This document shows, piece after piece, positions 1 to 11,400 of a stretch of DNA of 64,000 nt. The translations under genes were made by a program, and so were the position numbers. This DNA is from Mactra quadrangularis (lineage: Eukaryota > Mollusca > Bivalvia > Venerida > Mactridae). The first letter of the stretch is position 1, and every line of letters begins with the position of its first letter. Below the pieces are notes generated by a model. The model was not told the origin of the DNA, did no database searches, and saw nothing but the letters and a program-made list of their open reading frames with translations. Location: positions 11,530,515 through 11,594,514 of the forward strand of contig CM046297.1 of the NCBI GenBank assembly GCA_025267735.1, read 5' to 3'.

Positions 1-130
1 TAATCTAATGTAATTTTGTTTGACAAAAATAATCATGGATTGACAATTGTATATGATAATTAATTATTATTGTTCAATCTTGAAAATGTTGCATATTAAT
101 TGGTCAGCACAAAACTTGTCTATACAATTT

Positions 131-385
131 TTATACCCCCGCTTCGAAGAAGAGGGGGTATACTGTTTTACCCTTGTCCGTCCGTGTGTCCGTCCGTTAC
201 AAAATTTCTGTCGCAGTTTTCTCAGCAACTATATAATGCAGCAGCCTAATACTTTGCATATTGCTTCATCCCATAGTCCCATGTGGTGTAAAGCGATTTC
301 ATGCTCCTTGCTCATCTACTTCCTGTTTGTCGCATATTTTTAGATTTTGGCGGGGGTATCACTAGTGAGCATTAGCTCACAGATT
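131..385 (+). mobile_element. Short non-autonomous repeat element, ATACCCCCG-type ends
   Basis: Opens with a run of T then ATACCCCCGC, followed within 25 bases by GGGGGTAT, so the left end can fold back on itself. A GTCCGTCC-rich stretch follows, and the right end is GGCGGGGGTATCA, the inverse of the left end. The 5' part resembles the left end of the much larger element at 2313 (ATACGCCCG, TTGTCCGTC), so both look like one family. An open frame across it (47-343) has no recognisable protein content. Family name unknown. Confidence 0.5.
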
Positions 386-1205
386 TACTTGTTTAGACTT
401 GTTCTATAGGCTAACTCAAATGAGTTAGACATCCAAGCCATTAAATTCGATATCAGCAGAGTTGCCATAACTCTTGCAAAACTACAACTTTCATTTAAGC
501 AAACCATTCAATACTAAGACACTTGATTATTTGTAGTATGTAAGAAATGTTGTTTGTACATATCTTTATATTGGGCTTCTTTGCTTGTAGATTCACATTT
601 TATGTAAAAAAGCTTTACATTTTAAATAGTTCAGTTATAGAATCAAACTATAGTATGTACAAAAAAACTGAACACTGTTTACAATAACAATACTATAAAC
701 TAATCCATGACCAGGGATGCTCAGGATAACAATAACATGTATAATTTTAAATTAATATATTTTATAAGTATCTTGTTGGAGTAATGTTAAAGCGGTCTAC
801 CATTACAAGCATGGTTGACCAAGGGGGTGGTGGTTGTTTATCCGCCACACTAATTTTGTTAAAATGAATTATTCAACTTTTATTTTTAATACTGCTTTCC
901 TCTGAAATGAATTGTTCCATTCTAAATGTTTACCAAAACACATTTTGTTATTTTGTACACACTGTAACTGTAAAGATCTCTTCTTTTTAAGGATACTGAA
1001 TTAGAACAATATCATTCAATTCAGCATGACGTGTTAGCTACCTCTTACTTTACATTTTACTTAGTTAGCTTCAAACTTTTGTATTCAAACCTTCTTTGCA
1101 ATGATTGATTGGTATATTGGTTGGTTGGTGTTGGACAGCCAGTCAGTTGATCAATTGATTGGTCTACCAATTGTATTCGTCCTTGTGCAATTTTTGTTTA
1201 GTAAT
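386..1205. other. AT-rich intergenic sequence, no gene seen
   Basis: No open frame with recognisable content, no RNA gene and no clear repeat boundary. It ends at the 8-bp target duplication (TTAGTAAT, 1198-1205) of the hAT element that follows. Confidence 0.5.
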
Positions 1206-2111
1206 CAGGGATGGGGTCAATTACTTGCAAAGTAATTAATTATAATTACCATTATTCTCAACCTCAGTAATTATAATTAATTGTTAATTACCCTGAGTAA
1301 GGACAATAATTAATTACAATTACCATTATTTACATAAACAATTAATTATTAATTAATTATTTCAATGACGTATTTAGGCAAAAAATGAAATTCCAGTAAC
1401 TGACATGTATTAATTGTTGTCCTTACCTTTAAAACACTAAATAGAAGATAAGATATTTTTTCCAATAATTCTTAGTTATAAAATCACTTGTAAATGGTTA
1501 GTGAATTCAGTAGTACTTGATTAGTGGATGGACCTTTCCATGACCTAACTTATTAGCATATTTAACAAAGGTTTACAGTTACATTTTGTCCCACAAACAA
1601 GATGTTAACAAAAGAGCACATGCTTATATTTGTAGGTAAATGTATTGTTATTCAAATTCACACTCGGAATGGTCCATAAGGTGATAATGACTCAGTGTAT
1701 TCAAGATGATCACCTCAATGCTCAACTGTCAGTGACCAGTCAGACAATTTAATCTTTTACTATAACACCATGCAGGGTTATCAATCAATTAGCTATAGAT
1801 TTCATGTTACAAACACTATTGTTATGACAGTAAAGAACCCATTCAACAGGTGTGAAAGGTGTGAAAAACAGAAAAGAGGGGGCCAGTTTGGAAACTAAGT
1901 CCCATTTAATGAAACATATGCAAATGTATCATGGAGTAATTGATAAATAATTGAAATCAATTAATTATAGCCTAAATTTCCTAAGTAATTAATTATAATT
2001 ACCATTGTTTTCTATTTTTTGATAAAATAATTAATTACAATTACCATTGTTTTTCACACAGTAATTAATTGACAATTAATTGTTCAGAGCAATTAATTGG
2101 CCCCATCCCTG
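1206..2111. mobile_element. hAT-type non-autonomous transposon, copy 1
   Basis: Terminal inverted repeats are CAGGGATGGGGTCAATTA on the left and the complementary end TAATTGGCCCCATCCCTG on the right. The flanks carry a perfect 8-bp target-site duplication TTAGTAAT (1198-1205 and 2112-2119), the hAT hallmark. The sub-terminal regions are built of TAATTAATTATAATTACC repeats. The middle (about 1700-1950) is homologous to the BED-finger-coding fragment of the copy at 9413-10866, but an extra G in the run at about 1876-1880 shifts the frame. It is about 550 bp shorter than the other copy through an internal deletion. Confidence 0.88.
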
Positions 2112-2359
2112 TTAGTAATATATGTATGTGCTTATGAGCTAGGGATTTTTATAAGGCAGTTTATATGTACAATAAATTTCTAATTGACCAGTTGAATTTG
2201 TTGACGATGAAAGTTTATTTGAGTGTTTACTGAGCGTGGAAATGTATTAGATAATTGCAATATAAATGTTTGGAAAATGTTGACCTTAAAAAGAGTTGTA
2301 AGTCTGTATAATTTTTATACGCCCGTTTTGAAAAAACGGTCGTATTATGTTATGCTGTT

Positions 2360-2410
2360 GTCCGTCTGTCCGTCTGTCCGTCTGTCCGTCTGTCCATCTG
2401 TCCGTCCGTG
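2360..2410. repeat. GTCCGTCT microsatellite
   Basis: About six near-perfect copies of GTCCGTCT/GTCCATCT in tandem, directly after the left end of the 3.3-kb element. The same GTCCGTC-rich motif follows the left end of the element at 131, so it seems to be a conserved sub-terminal part of the family. Confidence 0.85.
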
Positions 2411-2449
2411 GACAATTGCTTGTCCGGATGATAACTCAAGAAAGGATGA

Positions 2450-5400
2450 ACCTAGGTTCCTCAAATTTTATGTGTTGATAGCCCTTGGGTGGAGGAGGTT
2501 CCCTATTGATTTTGAGACCCCAGGGTTAAAGGTCAAGGTCACTGGGACTTAAAATAGGTAAAACTTGTCCGGACAATATCTGAACCACCAATGTACCTAA
2601 GTTCACCAAATTTAATGTAAGAGTAGCCCATGTGTCAAAGATGTTCCCTATCGGTTTTGGGGCCCCTGCGTCAAAGGTCAAGGTCACAGTGGCATCATAT
2701 GGGAAAAAAACTTGTCCTGACAATAACTTAACAACCAATCTACCTAGGATCACCAAATTTTATGTGAGAGAAGCCCATGTGTCAAGGATGTTCCCAATCG
2801 GTTTTGGGGCCCCTAGGTCAAAGGTCAAGGTCACAGGGACATCAAATTGAAAAACCTTGTCCGGACCATAACTCAACAACGCCTGTACCTAGGTTCACCA
2901 AATTTTATGTAAGAGTAGCCCATGTGTCAAAGATGCGCCCTATAGGTTTATGGGGCCCCAGGTTCAAAGGTCAAGGTCACAGGGGCATTATATGGAAAAA
3001 CTTTGTCCGGACAATAAATGAAACACCAATGTACCTAGGTTCACCAAATTTCATGTGAGAGTAGCCCATGTGTCAAGGATATGCACTATTGATTTTGGGG
3101 CCCCTGGGTCAAAGGTCAAGGTCATAGTGGCATCAAATTGAAAAACATTGTCCGGGTAATAACTCACTAATGACTGTACCTAGGTTCACCAAATTTCATG
3201 TGAGAGTAGCCCATGTGTCAAGGATGTACCTTATCAGTTTTGGGAAAACAGGGTTAAGTTTAAATCTTAAACCAGAAGATATCAAATTACCAAGCTGTGA
3301 CTTCAAATGTTCTATCAATATGTTTATAAAGTCAAAACGGCAAACAATGAAACACTTGTCCAGACAATAACTGAACCACCAATGTACCTAGGTTCTCCAA
3401 ATTTTATGTGAGGGTAGCCCTTGGGTAAAGGTTATGCCCTATTGGTTTTGGGGTTCCTGGGTCAAAGGTCAAGGTCACAGAGGCATCATATTGAAAATCC
3501 TTGTTTGGACAATAACTCATCAACTACTGTACCTAGGTTCACAAAATTTTATGTGAAGGTAGCCCTTGTGTCAAGGATGTTCCCAATAGGTTTTTTGGCC
3601 CCAGACCCAAAGGTCAAGGTCACAGAGGGATCATATGGAAAAACCTTGTCCAGACAATAACTGAACAACCAATGTACCTAGGTTCACTAAATTTGGCGTG
3701 AAAGTAGCCCATGTGTCAAGGTTATGCCCTATTGGTTTTGGGGCACCTTGGTCAAAGGTCAAGGTCACAGGGGCATCATATTGAAAAACATTGTCTGGAT
3801 AATTACTCAACAATGATTGTATCAAAGTTCACCAAATTTCATGTGAGAGTAGCCCATGTGTCAAGGATGTACCTTATCAGTTTTGGGAAAACAGGGTTAA
3901 GTTTAAATCTTAAACCAGAAGATATCAAATTTCCAAGCTGTGACTTCAAATGTTCTATCAATATGTTAATAAAGTCAAAACGGCAAACAATGAAACACTT
4001 GTCCAGACAATAACTGAACCACCAATGTACCTTGGTTCTCCAAATTTTATGTGAGGGTAGCCCTTGGGTAAAGGTTATGCCCTATTGGTTTTGGGGCTCC
4101 TGGGTCAAAGGTCAAGGTCACAGGGGCATCATATTGAAAATCCTTGTTTGGGCAATAACTCATCAACTACTGTACCTAGATTCACAAAATTTTATGTGAA
4201 GGTAGCCCTTTTGTCAAGGATGTTCCCAATAGGTTTTTGGGCCCCAGACCCAAAGGTCAAGGTCACGGAGGCATCATATGGAAAAACCTTGTCCAGACAA
4301 TAACTGAACAACCAATGTACCTAGGTTCACTAAATTTTATATGAAAGTAGCCCATGTGTCAAGGTTATGCCCTATTGGTTTTGGGGCGCCTTTGTCAAAG
4401 GTCAAGGTCACAGGGGCATCACATTGAAAAACATTGTCTGGGTAATTACTCAACAATGACTGAACCTAAGTTCACCTAATTTCATGTGACAGTAGACCAT
4501 GTGTCAAGGATGTGCCTTATCAGTTTTGGGGAAACAGGGTCAAGTATAGACCTTCAACCAGAAGATATCAAATTACCAAGCAGTGACTTCATATGTTCTA
4601 TCAATATGTTTATAAAGTCAAAATGGCAAACAATGAAACTTTTGTCCAGGCAATAACTGAACCACCAATTTACCTAGGTTCATTAAAGTCTATGTGAGGG
4701 TAGCCCTTGTGTCAAGGATATGCCCTTTTGGTTTTGGGGCTCCTGGGTCAAAGGTCAAGGTCACAGAGGCATCATATTGAAAAACCTTGTTTGGACAATA
4801 ACTCAACAAGGACTGTACCTAGGTTCATAAAATTTTATGTGAATGTAGCCCTTGTGTTAAGGATGTTCCCAATAGGTTTTGGGGCCCCAGACCCAAAGGT
4901 CAAGGTCACAGAGGCATCATATGGAAAAACCTTGTCCAGACAATAACTGAACAACCAATGTACCTAGGTTCACTAAATTTTTTTAGGAGAGTAGCCCATG
5001 TGTCATGGTTTTGTCCTATTGGTTTTAGGGCCCCTGGGTCAAAGGTCAAGGTCACAGGGGCATCATATTGAAAAACATTGTATGTGTAGTAAATCAACAA
5101 TGACTGCACTTAAGTTCACCAAATTTCATGTGAGAGTAGCCCATGTGTCAAGGATGTTCCCTATTGATTTTGCTTATTTAAGGGTAGCCTTAATGTCTAG
5201 CATATGCCCCTTTGGTTTTAGGTCCCTGTGTTAAAGGTTAAAGTCAAAAGAAAAATCATGAGGAAAAACCTTGTCCAACAACCAACTTTACCTAAGATCA
5301 CCAAGTTTTATGTACCAATACTCTTTGGGTCAAGGGCGAGAACTTATGGTTCTGAGGCCCCAGGGTCAAAGTCACTGGAAGTTTGTATGGGAAAACTATG

Positions 5401-5530
5401 TGTCGGTGATAAATCAACCATGGCTGTACCTAGGTTCTCAAAATCTTTGCTTTGGATAGCCCTCCTGTTAAGAATGGGACCTATTCTGAGATCCTGGGGT
5501 CATTGGTCAAGGTCACAGGGACTTTATATG
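2450..5530. repeat. Minisatellite of about 145-bp units with higher-order structure
   Basis: Each unit contains CCTAGGTTCACCAAATTT, GTAGCCCATGTGTCAAGGATG, GGTTTTGGGGCCCCTGGGTC, AAAGGTCAAGGTCACA and a TTGTCC(G/A)GACAATAACT segment. Units are spaced about 145-148 bp. A variant segment with GGGAAAACAGGGTTAAGTTT and AAACCAGAAGATATCAAATT recurs near 3241, 3889 and 4527, giving a higher-order period of about 640-650 bp. Short open frames repeating peptides such as MFPIGFGAP are by-products of the repeat and are not genes. Confidence 0.9.
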
Positions 5531-5590
5531 AGATAGAACACAGCATGGACTGCACACGGGCGTATAATGCCCCGCCCAGCGGAGCTCTTG

Positions 5591-6478
5591 TTATAACTTT
5601 GTATAGTGTATTTATTTCTATGACATTATCTCAATGTTTATCTGACTTGTGTTTTCCAGGGACGAATCTGACTTGTTTTTTCTAGGAACGCATATTTGTA
5701 CCATTTAGGCATGCAAAATCTAAATGATACATGTAAGAATTATGATAATGCGCCAAGTGGCATCCAGTTTCATTCCACAGTGATTTTGGAATTAGCAATT
5801 TTTGACAAATACATGTACCATATAAAAATATCATGCTATGATCCAACGGAAGTAAGACCAATCAAGATAGATGATTTTGAATTTATAATTGAATGTCATA
5901 ATTAATCTGTTTATATAGATTTATAGCATAATAATGATGAATAATGTATGAAGTAAGGAATAAGTGAGTTAGTGACATAGTATTTTTACTGAGTAATGGA
6001 GGAAATACTTGATATACCTGCTCCTTGTAGGGTTTGACATTAATTTTAAAGTAGGTTGCCCAATGGGACAACCTGCCATATATTTCACTTGCCCGAACTA
6101 AATGTTTACCGGCAATAACAAGTTGCCCCAAAACCAAAAGATAAGGGCAATAGGATGGCCTTTAATGTTGAACCCTGTCCTGGTAACACATAGTAAATGT
6201 CTAATGTTTTGTGTTTAGTAAAATTGATTGTTGATCAACGGTAGTGCTATTTTTGTCTTCATATTTTTGTTTTGTGTATTTATATATTATAACTATACAG
6301 TAATTGATGTACAATGTATGTCACAAAATTATGTAAAACTGTTAATTGAAGAATAATAAATAACCTTTACTGATATTGTGATTTTGTTGTACTTTAGATA
6401 AGTAACATGCATTTGTCCATGTAAGAGGCCTTGAAAGGTTAAAAAGATCATACACAGTTGAATACGAAGTGCTTCCAA
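5591..6478. other. Intergenic sequence, no gene supported
   Basis: Contains only short chance frames (for example 5696-5905) and a small inverted motif AGGTTGCCCAATGGGACAACCT near 6052-6073. It looks like the remnant of an old repeat. Confidence 0.4.
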
Positions 6479-6778
6479 AGACGGGTCTAGCAGGGGGGGA
6501 TCAAGTGGTCTGGACCCCCTCCCCTGAATTTTTCAAAATGTACCCATCCATGAGTGTATTTATTTGACTGTAGGCTATTTTCATGTAGCATGAAGCATTT
6601 TTTCTTGAGCTCGCCTTTGTGTTTAACATAACTCATAATGGTTATGTAGTTTTCATTACTAATATGTTGCAAACGGGTTGTTATGTGATTGTGTTTCTGA
6701 TGTGTGAACTCCCCTTAGAAATGTTTGGACCCCTTTGAAGTTTTAGCCCCATAGAAAAAAATCCTGGATCAGCCTCTG
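6479..6778. mobile_element. Degraded hAT-like MITE
   Basis: The left end AGACGGGTCTAGCAGG and the right end, read inverted, CAGAGGCTGATCCAGGAT are related imperfect inverted termini. The flanks GCTTCCAA (6471-6478) and GCTTCAGC (6779-6786) could be a diverged 8-bp target duplication. The interior is C- and G-tract rich with no coding content. Confidence 0.45.
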
Positions 6779-6899
6779 GCTTCAGCAATAGTTATTCAAT
6801 AAGTGCATCAAAACAAGTTATATAATACATTCTTCGACAATGTAAAAAGGGTGTATTTTAATCCAATTCTATGATAGTATAGATGGTTAAACAATTTTA

Positions 6900-7560
6900 A
6901 TGTTAAGTTAGATAAGCCCAGTTGGTAGAGCAACCAGCTAGTCAGCTTAACATATCCTACCCCTATACATAACACAGTAGTCCTATGCAGGGTTTGCACA
7001 TAGAACAAAGTTTTACATGAACTCACGGTTAAAATGCTGTGATTCGTATTATAATAGAAATAATTCAAGATAGTGAAGTAAGATGACGATAGATTTACTT
7101 TTGAGGTCATCGTGAAATTATTCACGTTTTGTCAGTTGCGAAAATTACTCACGATATAAAAAAATGAGTACGCTTTATCAGTGCCCGACTTGTTTAATCT
7201 ATAACGAGTGATAATATATCATACATGTGTTGTAAGATAAATAAATGGGTAAACTCGCAACAGTTATTAAGAGGTATGTACTATGTTTAGTGGGAATTAA
7301 TTCATTTTGTAAAAATTAGTTGCTCTATTAATCGTTCGCTTGAAACATTCTGAAGTAAGTGTTTTGTATATTTTGCCAATTTTGTACAAGGAGACATTAT
7401 GCAAATTACAGATACACAGTATTTTTAAATTCTCCTGGGTAGAGATAAATGGACTATGATATGGTATCTTTGGTTAGTTATGATAAACAGGTGCGTAGCA
7501 TGGGCATTTTACTCTGTGTATTATGGGTGACTTGTTCCTCGTGATACGCTCCCGTCTGTA
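6900..7560 (+). repeat. Dispersed repeat family R, copy 1 (tRNA-like left end)
   Basis: It starts with a box-A-like AAGCCCAGTTGGTAGAG, and further on has a CACGGTTAAAA region, GTGAAATTATTCACGTTTTGTCAGTTG, and ATCAGTGCCCGACTTGTTTAATCTATAACGAGTGATAATATATC-like sequence. The same order of blocks occurs at about 16240-16760 and 21617-22420. The final part (about 7440-7535, GATAAACAGGTGCGTAGCATG) is also found at 9310-9412, just left of the second hAT element. Probably an old tRNA-derived retroelement. The family was not identified. Confidence 0.5.
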
Positions 7561-8404
7561 TATCTAACCAGCAGTTATGACTGATATTCACAGAAATGAT
7601 ATTCAGTGCGCGAATATGACTTATTTTGTATATTACTTTTTATGTATAAGACTTGTTGTGTAACTAGTTAACACATTGGCTAACTAGTGAGTTAAGTAGT
7701 TAACGAGTTAATGCATGAAATGCAAATTTGGGGTTGAAAATAAGCAAATATTGAACTGTATGCCATCTTTGCTTCACCCAGGCTTGCCATGGTGACTGGG
7801 GTCAGGGTTCAAATGGCTTTTTAATGAAAATCACAAGGAAACGTTTTGCCTAGTTGAATATATGTAAGTCTATACAAAACTGAATGAGAGCATCTTGAAT
7901 CTATGACCAATTTTTGCTCATGTCCAAACCAGTAAAGTCTTAAACATATTTATCAGTTTTATTAGGAATATAATCAAGGACTCTGATGCCAATGAAAGAA
8001 TATTCTTATTCTATAAACATATTATCATATAAAATTAAAAATGAGCACTCGTTACCTAGTAAAAATAAATGCTAAATAACAAATTGGTATGTTTATGTCA
8101 GTAAAATGCTGTTCATGCATTATCTTATTCACCTATTTAATGGACAAGTCCAATGTTAAAGTACAAAAACACGCATTACCTAGAATACGACCTGTACTGG
8201 TCTTACAATTTGAATGTTTTTGTAACAAATTATTGGTGTCTTAATTTTGGCCTATCAAAACATGCATAGAAGTTGCTTCAAATTTAATAATATCTGCTAT
8301 AGATCAGTACAATTTTATTTCAAAATATTTCGTTCTCTGGCTTGATCATGACTTCGAGTTACAGTGGTATACTCATACTGTAATGTTTGTATATGTAATT
8401 ACAG
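7561..8404. other. Sequence upstream of gene 1
   Basis: No gene. The stretch ends in a splice acceptor (TAATTACAG, ending 8404), so at least one untranslated exon of gene 1 should lie to the left, but it could not be pinpointed. No TATA-type promoter can be argued for with confidence. Confidence 0.4.
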
Positions 8405-8484
8405 GGTAAGAACAAGTCGAGGAAGGAAAAACAAGGTTTCATAAGTAAAAGTAGAGAATATTATTCAAGATATTATTTTGTATC
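8405..8484 (+). other. 5' untranslated part of exon 1, preceded by a splice acceptor
   Basis: A pyrimidine/T-rich tract ending in ACAG lies about 57-88 nt before the ATG in all six genes. Exon starts are 8405, 23703, 31492, 40206, 54793 and 61935. Conservation of this acceptor while surrounding sequence differs between the old and young copies implies that the first coding exon is not the first transcribed exon. Confidence 0.55.
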
Positions 8485-11400
8485 ATGGATAAGTGTTACA
8501 TCAGGAATATACCTGTATTGTTGACCACATGTGGATGTCTGATGGTGCTTTATTATAAGGCATCTTTCTGGGTTGGAATAATCACTGGGCTTATCGTTGT
8601 TAGTTGGTGTCTGTTGTTAATTTTTGGCTCAGGTCATGGTAATTCTCATGACTGGGAGTGTGACATGGAAGGATTAATAGTTGCCGCTGTAACAGTTTTT
8701 ATTTGTGCGCTGAGCTGTATTATTTTTGGTGGGATTCAGTATGGTTTTAGAACAACTAGATGTACATTTAAAGAATGTTGCTCTGATTCCTGGATTGACC
8801 CTCATAATATAACTGGTAAGTTAATAATTGAACCAAGAAGATATATTGAATGGAACTAAGGAACATTACCTGTATTCAACTTATGGAACAGAAATTGTTC
8901 AGTCAAAAGTTATGATTCAAAAAAGAATAATACAAAAACTAAATGATAGGGATAGAGTAAATCTTGAACCAAACTTATCAAGAAATTCTATCTAGTCTAA
9001 AGAAAATGAAATAATCACACTTTGCCAGGAAGCATTTTTTTCCACATCCTTTTTTAAACTACTGTAACAAAAACATTACATTAAAAGATACTCTGATTAA
9101 GGTGTAACAAACAATCAATTGCAAAAGTAGTAGTAAAAACTCTAACTTAATCAAATATTAACCATTTATTTCCTAACCCAAGCCAAAATATCATGAATCA
9201 CTTTAAATATATTTTTCGGCGCAGCCGTTTAAGCCAAGCTATGTCCTATTTTTTAACCAAAACAATTTGATCTACCATGTATGATTTTCCGATAAAATTA
9301 TTTTCGGCATAGAGAAATGGATAAAATGTATGGTACTATTGGTTATTAGTGATAAACAGGTGCGTAGTACGGAAAGTGATTGCTGACTATTTACTGTGTG
9401 TATTATTGGTGACAGGGATGGGGTCAATTACTTGCAAAGTAATTAATTATAATTACCATTATTCTCAACCTCAGTAATTATAATTAATTATTAATTACCC
9501 TGAGTAAGGACAATAATTAATTACAATTACCAATATTTACATAAACAATTAATTATAAATTAATTATTTCAACGACGTTTTTAGGCAAAAAATGAAATTC
9601 CAGTTACTATACAATGCAAATTATTTTATTCTCTCATTTCATATAGACATGAATAAATGAGGTACATAAATAGATATAAATATTTTTACGAGGCACATGA
9701 TATGGAAAGAAGTACATATGTAATTCAACAACTGACATGTATTAATTCAGTGATTTTTTTACCAACTCATCAGTGTGGGTCCTAGGACTTGCTGGGCTAT
9801 AAATCTATGAGTCCCAAAACTTAGCCGACTAATCCAAGTTACAAGGCTTAATATTGCTTTGGTGATATGAAAGGTATATTAACAATGGAATGAAGAAAAA
9901 ATGAATTTGATTTCTACATTAATTACAATGCTTCTGATACTGAAATTATTCAAAACTGTCAAATAAATTTAATAAGTTTATTTTCATTAATTTAGTTTGT
10001 GATTAATCAAAACTTCTTTTTCCTTAATATCTTTATGCTTATCTATAGTAAAGCACATTATTATTTCTATCTGTACATAGAAGATTTGCAGACCTAGAAT
10101 ATGATTGACATAACTTGAACACAATTTGGTATTTACATGCATTACCAAATTCCTGTCAGACAGGACTCCATACTCGGAAAAAGTATACATCCAAAAGATG
10201 TACATTATATTTTGAAACTTTGCATCCACAGCAAATTCAATAAGTCCTGGACTCAGGATGCAGAGGTAAAAAAATCACTGTTAATTATTGTCTTTACCTT
10301 TAAAACACTAAATGAAAGATAAGATAACTCATATGACAGTATGCATGTACTTGATATTTATTTTCTTCTAATAATTCTTAATTATGTTTTATATATACAA
10401 TGTACATCATATCAACAGAAACAATGTGAAATATTTACTCAATATGGGCATTGTCTTCAAGATCATCACCTCAATGCTCAACTGTCAGTGACCAGTCAGA
10501 CAATTTAATCTTTTACTATAACACCATGCTGGGTTATCAATCAACTAGCTATAGATTTCATATTACAAACACTATTGTTATGATAGTAAAGAACCCATTC
10601 ATCAGGTGTGAAAGGTGTGAAAAACAGAAAAGAGGGGCCAGTTTGGAAACTAAGTCACATTTAATGAAACATATGCAAATGTATCATGAAGTAATTGAAA
10701 AATAATTGAAATCAATTAATTATTGCCTAAATTTCCTAAGTAATTAATTATAATTACCATTGTTTTCCATTTTTTTATAAAATAATTAATTACAATTACC
10801 ATTGTTTTTCACACAGTAATTAATTGGCAATTAATTGTTCAGAGCAATTAATTGGCCCCATCCCTGATTGGTGACTCTCCATGCCAAATGATAATGATTA
10901 AAACATAAAAATAGCTTAACAATATGCTGTTTAAAAAGTATATAATGTCAAACTTTTGCATGTTAAAAATTGCATCAAATAAAAATAAGACCGCCTAAAC
11001 TTGGCATATAAGGAACAGTATACAGTGGTTAGGGGATTACAGTCATTGTAAGTTTGAATAAGCTATCAGCCACCCGTTCTGTCTCCTATACTAATCACCA
11101 TTTTAACATAGTTCTTGCTCAAGGTTTGGATAATTATCAACACGAAAATAATGACATGCACAAACCACAAGTACGCCATAAATTAAAATGTATTTGTATC
11201 ATATAGAATATGTATGTCTTTTGAGTCTCAAAATCAGATGAGCGGGGTTTGTCTTTGTTGCAACAGACAGGACAGCTATAAACTGTTTGTAATAATACCA
11301 AAACTAAAAGCTGACCAATGCCTGTATTAATTCTTTAATTAAATGCCTTGTGCTTTATTTATGTTATATTTGACGCCTCGAACAATGTTATGTTTCAGGA

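Larger units (their letters stand above)
2313..5590. mobile_element. 3.3-kb element with ATACGCCCGT ends and internal minisatellite
   Basis: The left end has ATACGCCCGT (2317-2326) followed by a self-complementary CCCGTTTTGAAAAAACGG. The right end has the exact inverse ACGGGCGTAT (5556-5565), then a GC-richer tail to about 5590. Between them lie a GTCCGTCT microsatellite and about 3 kb of roughly 145-bp tandem units. There is no transposase. The left end resembles the short element at 131-385. Exact outer boundaries and target duplication were not resolved. Confidence 0.6.

Noticed and set aside
2223..5685. A run of short open frames on both strands repeating peptides such as MFPIGFGAP and KVKVTGASYGK
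   Set aside because: They are translations of the 145-bp minisatellite in several frames, with no consistent start or length.
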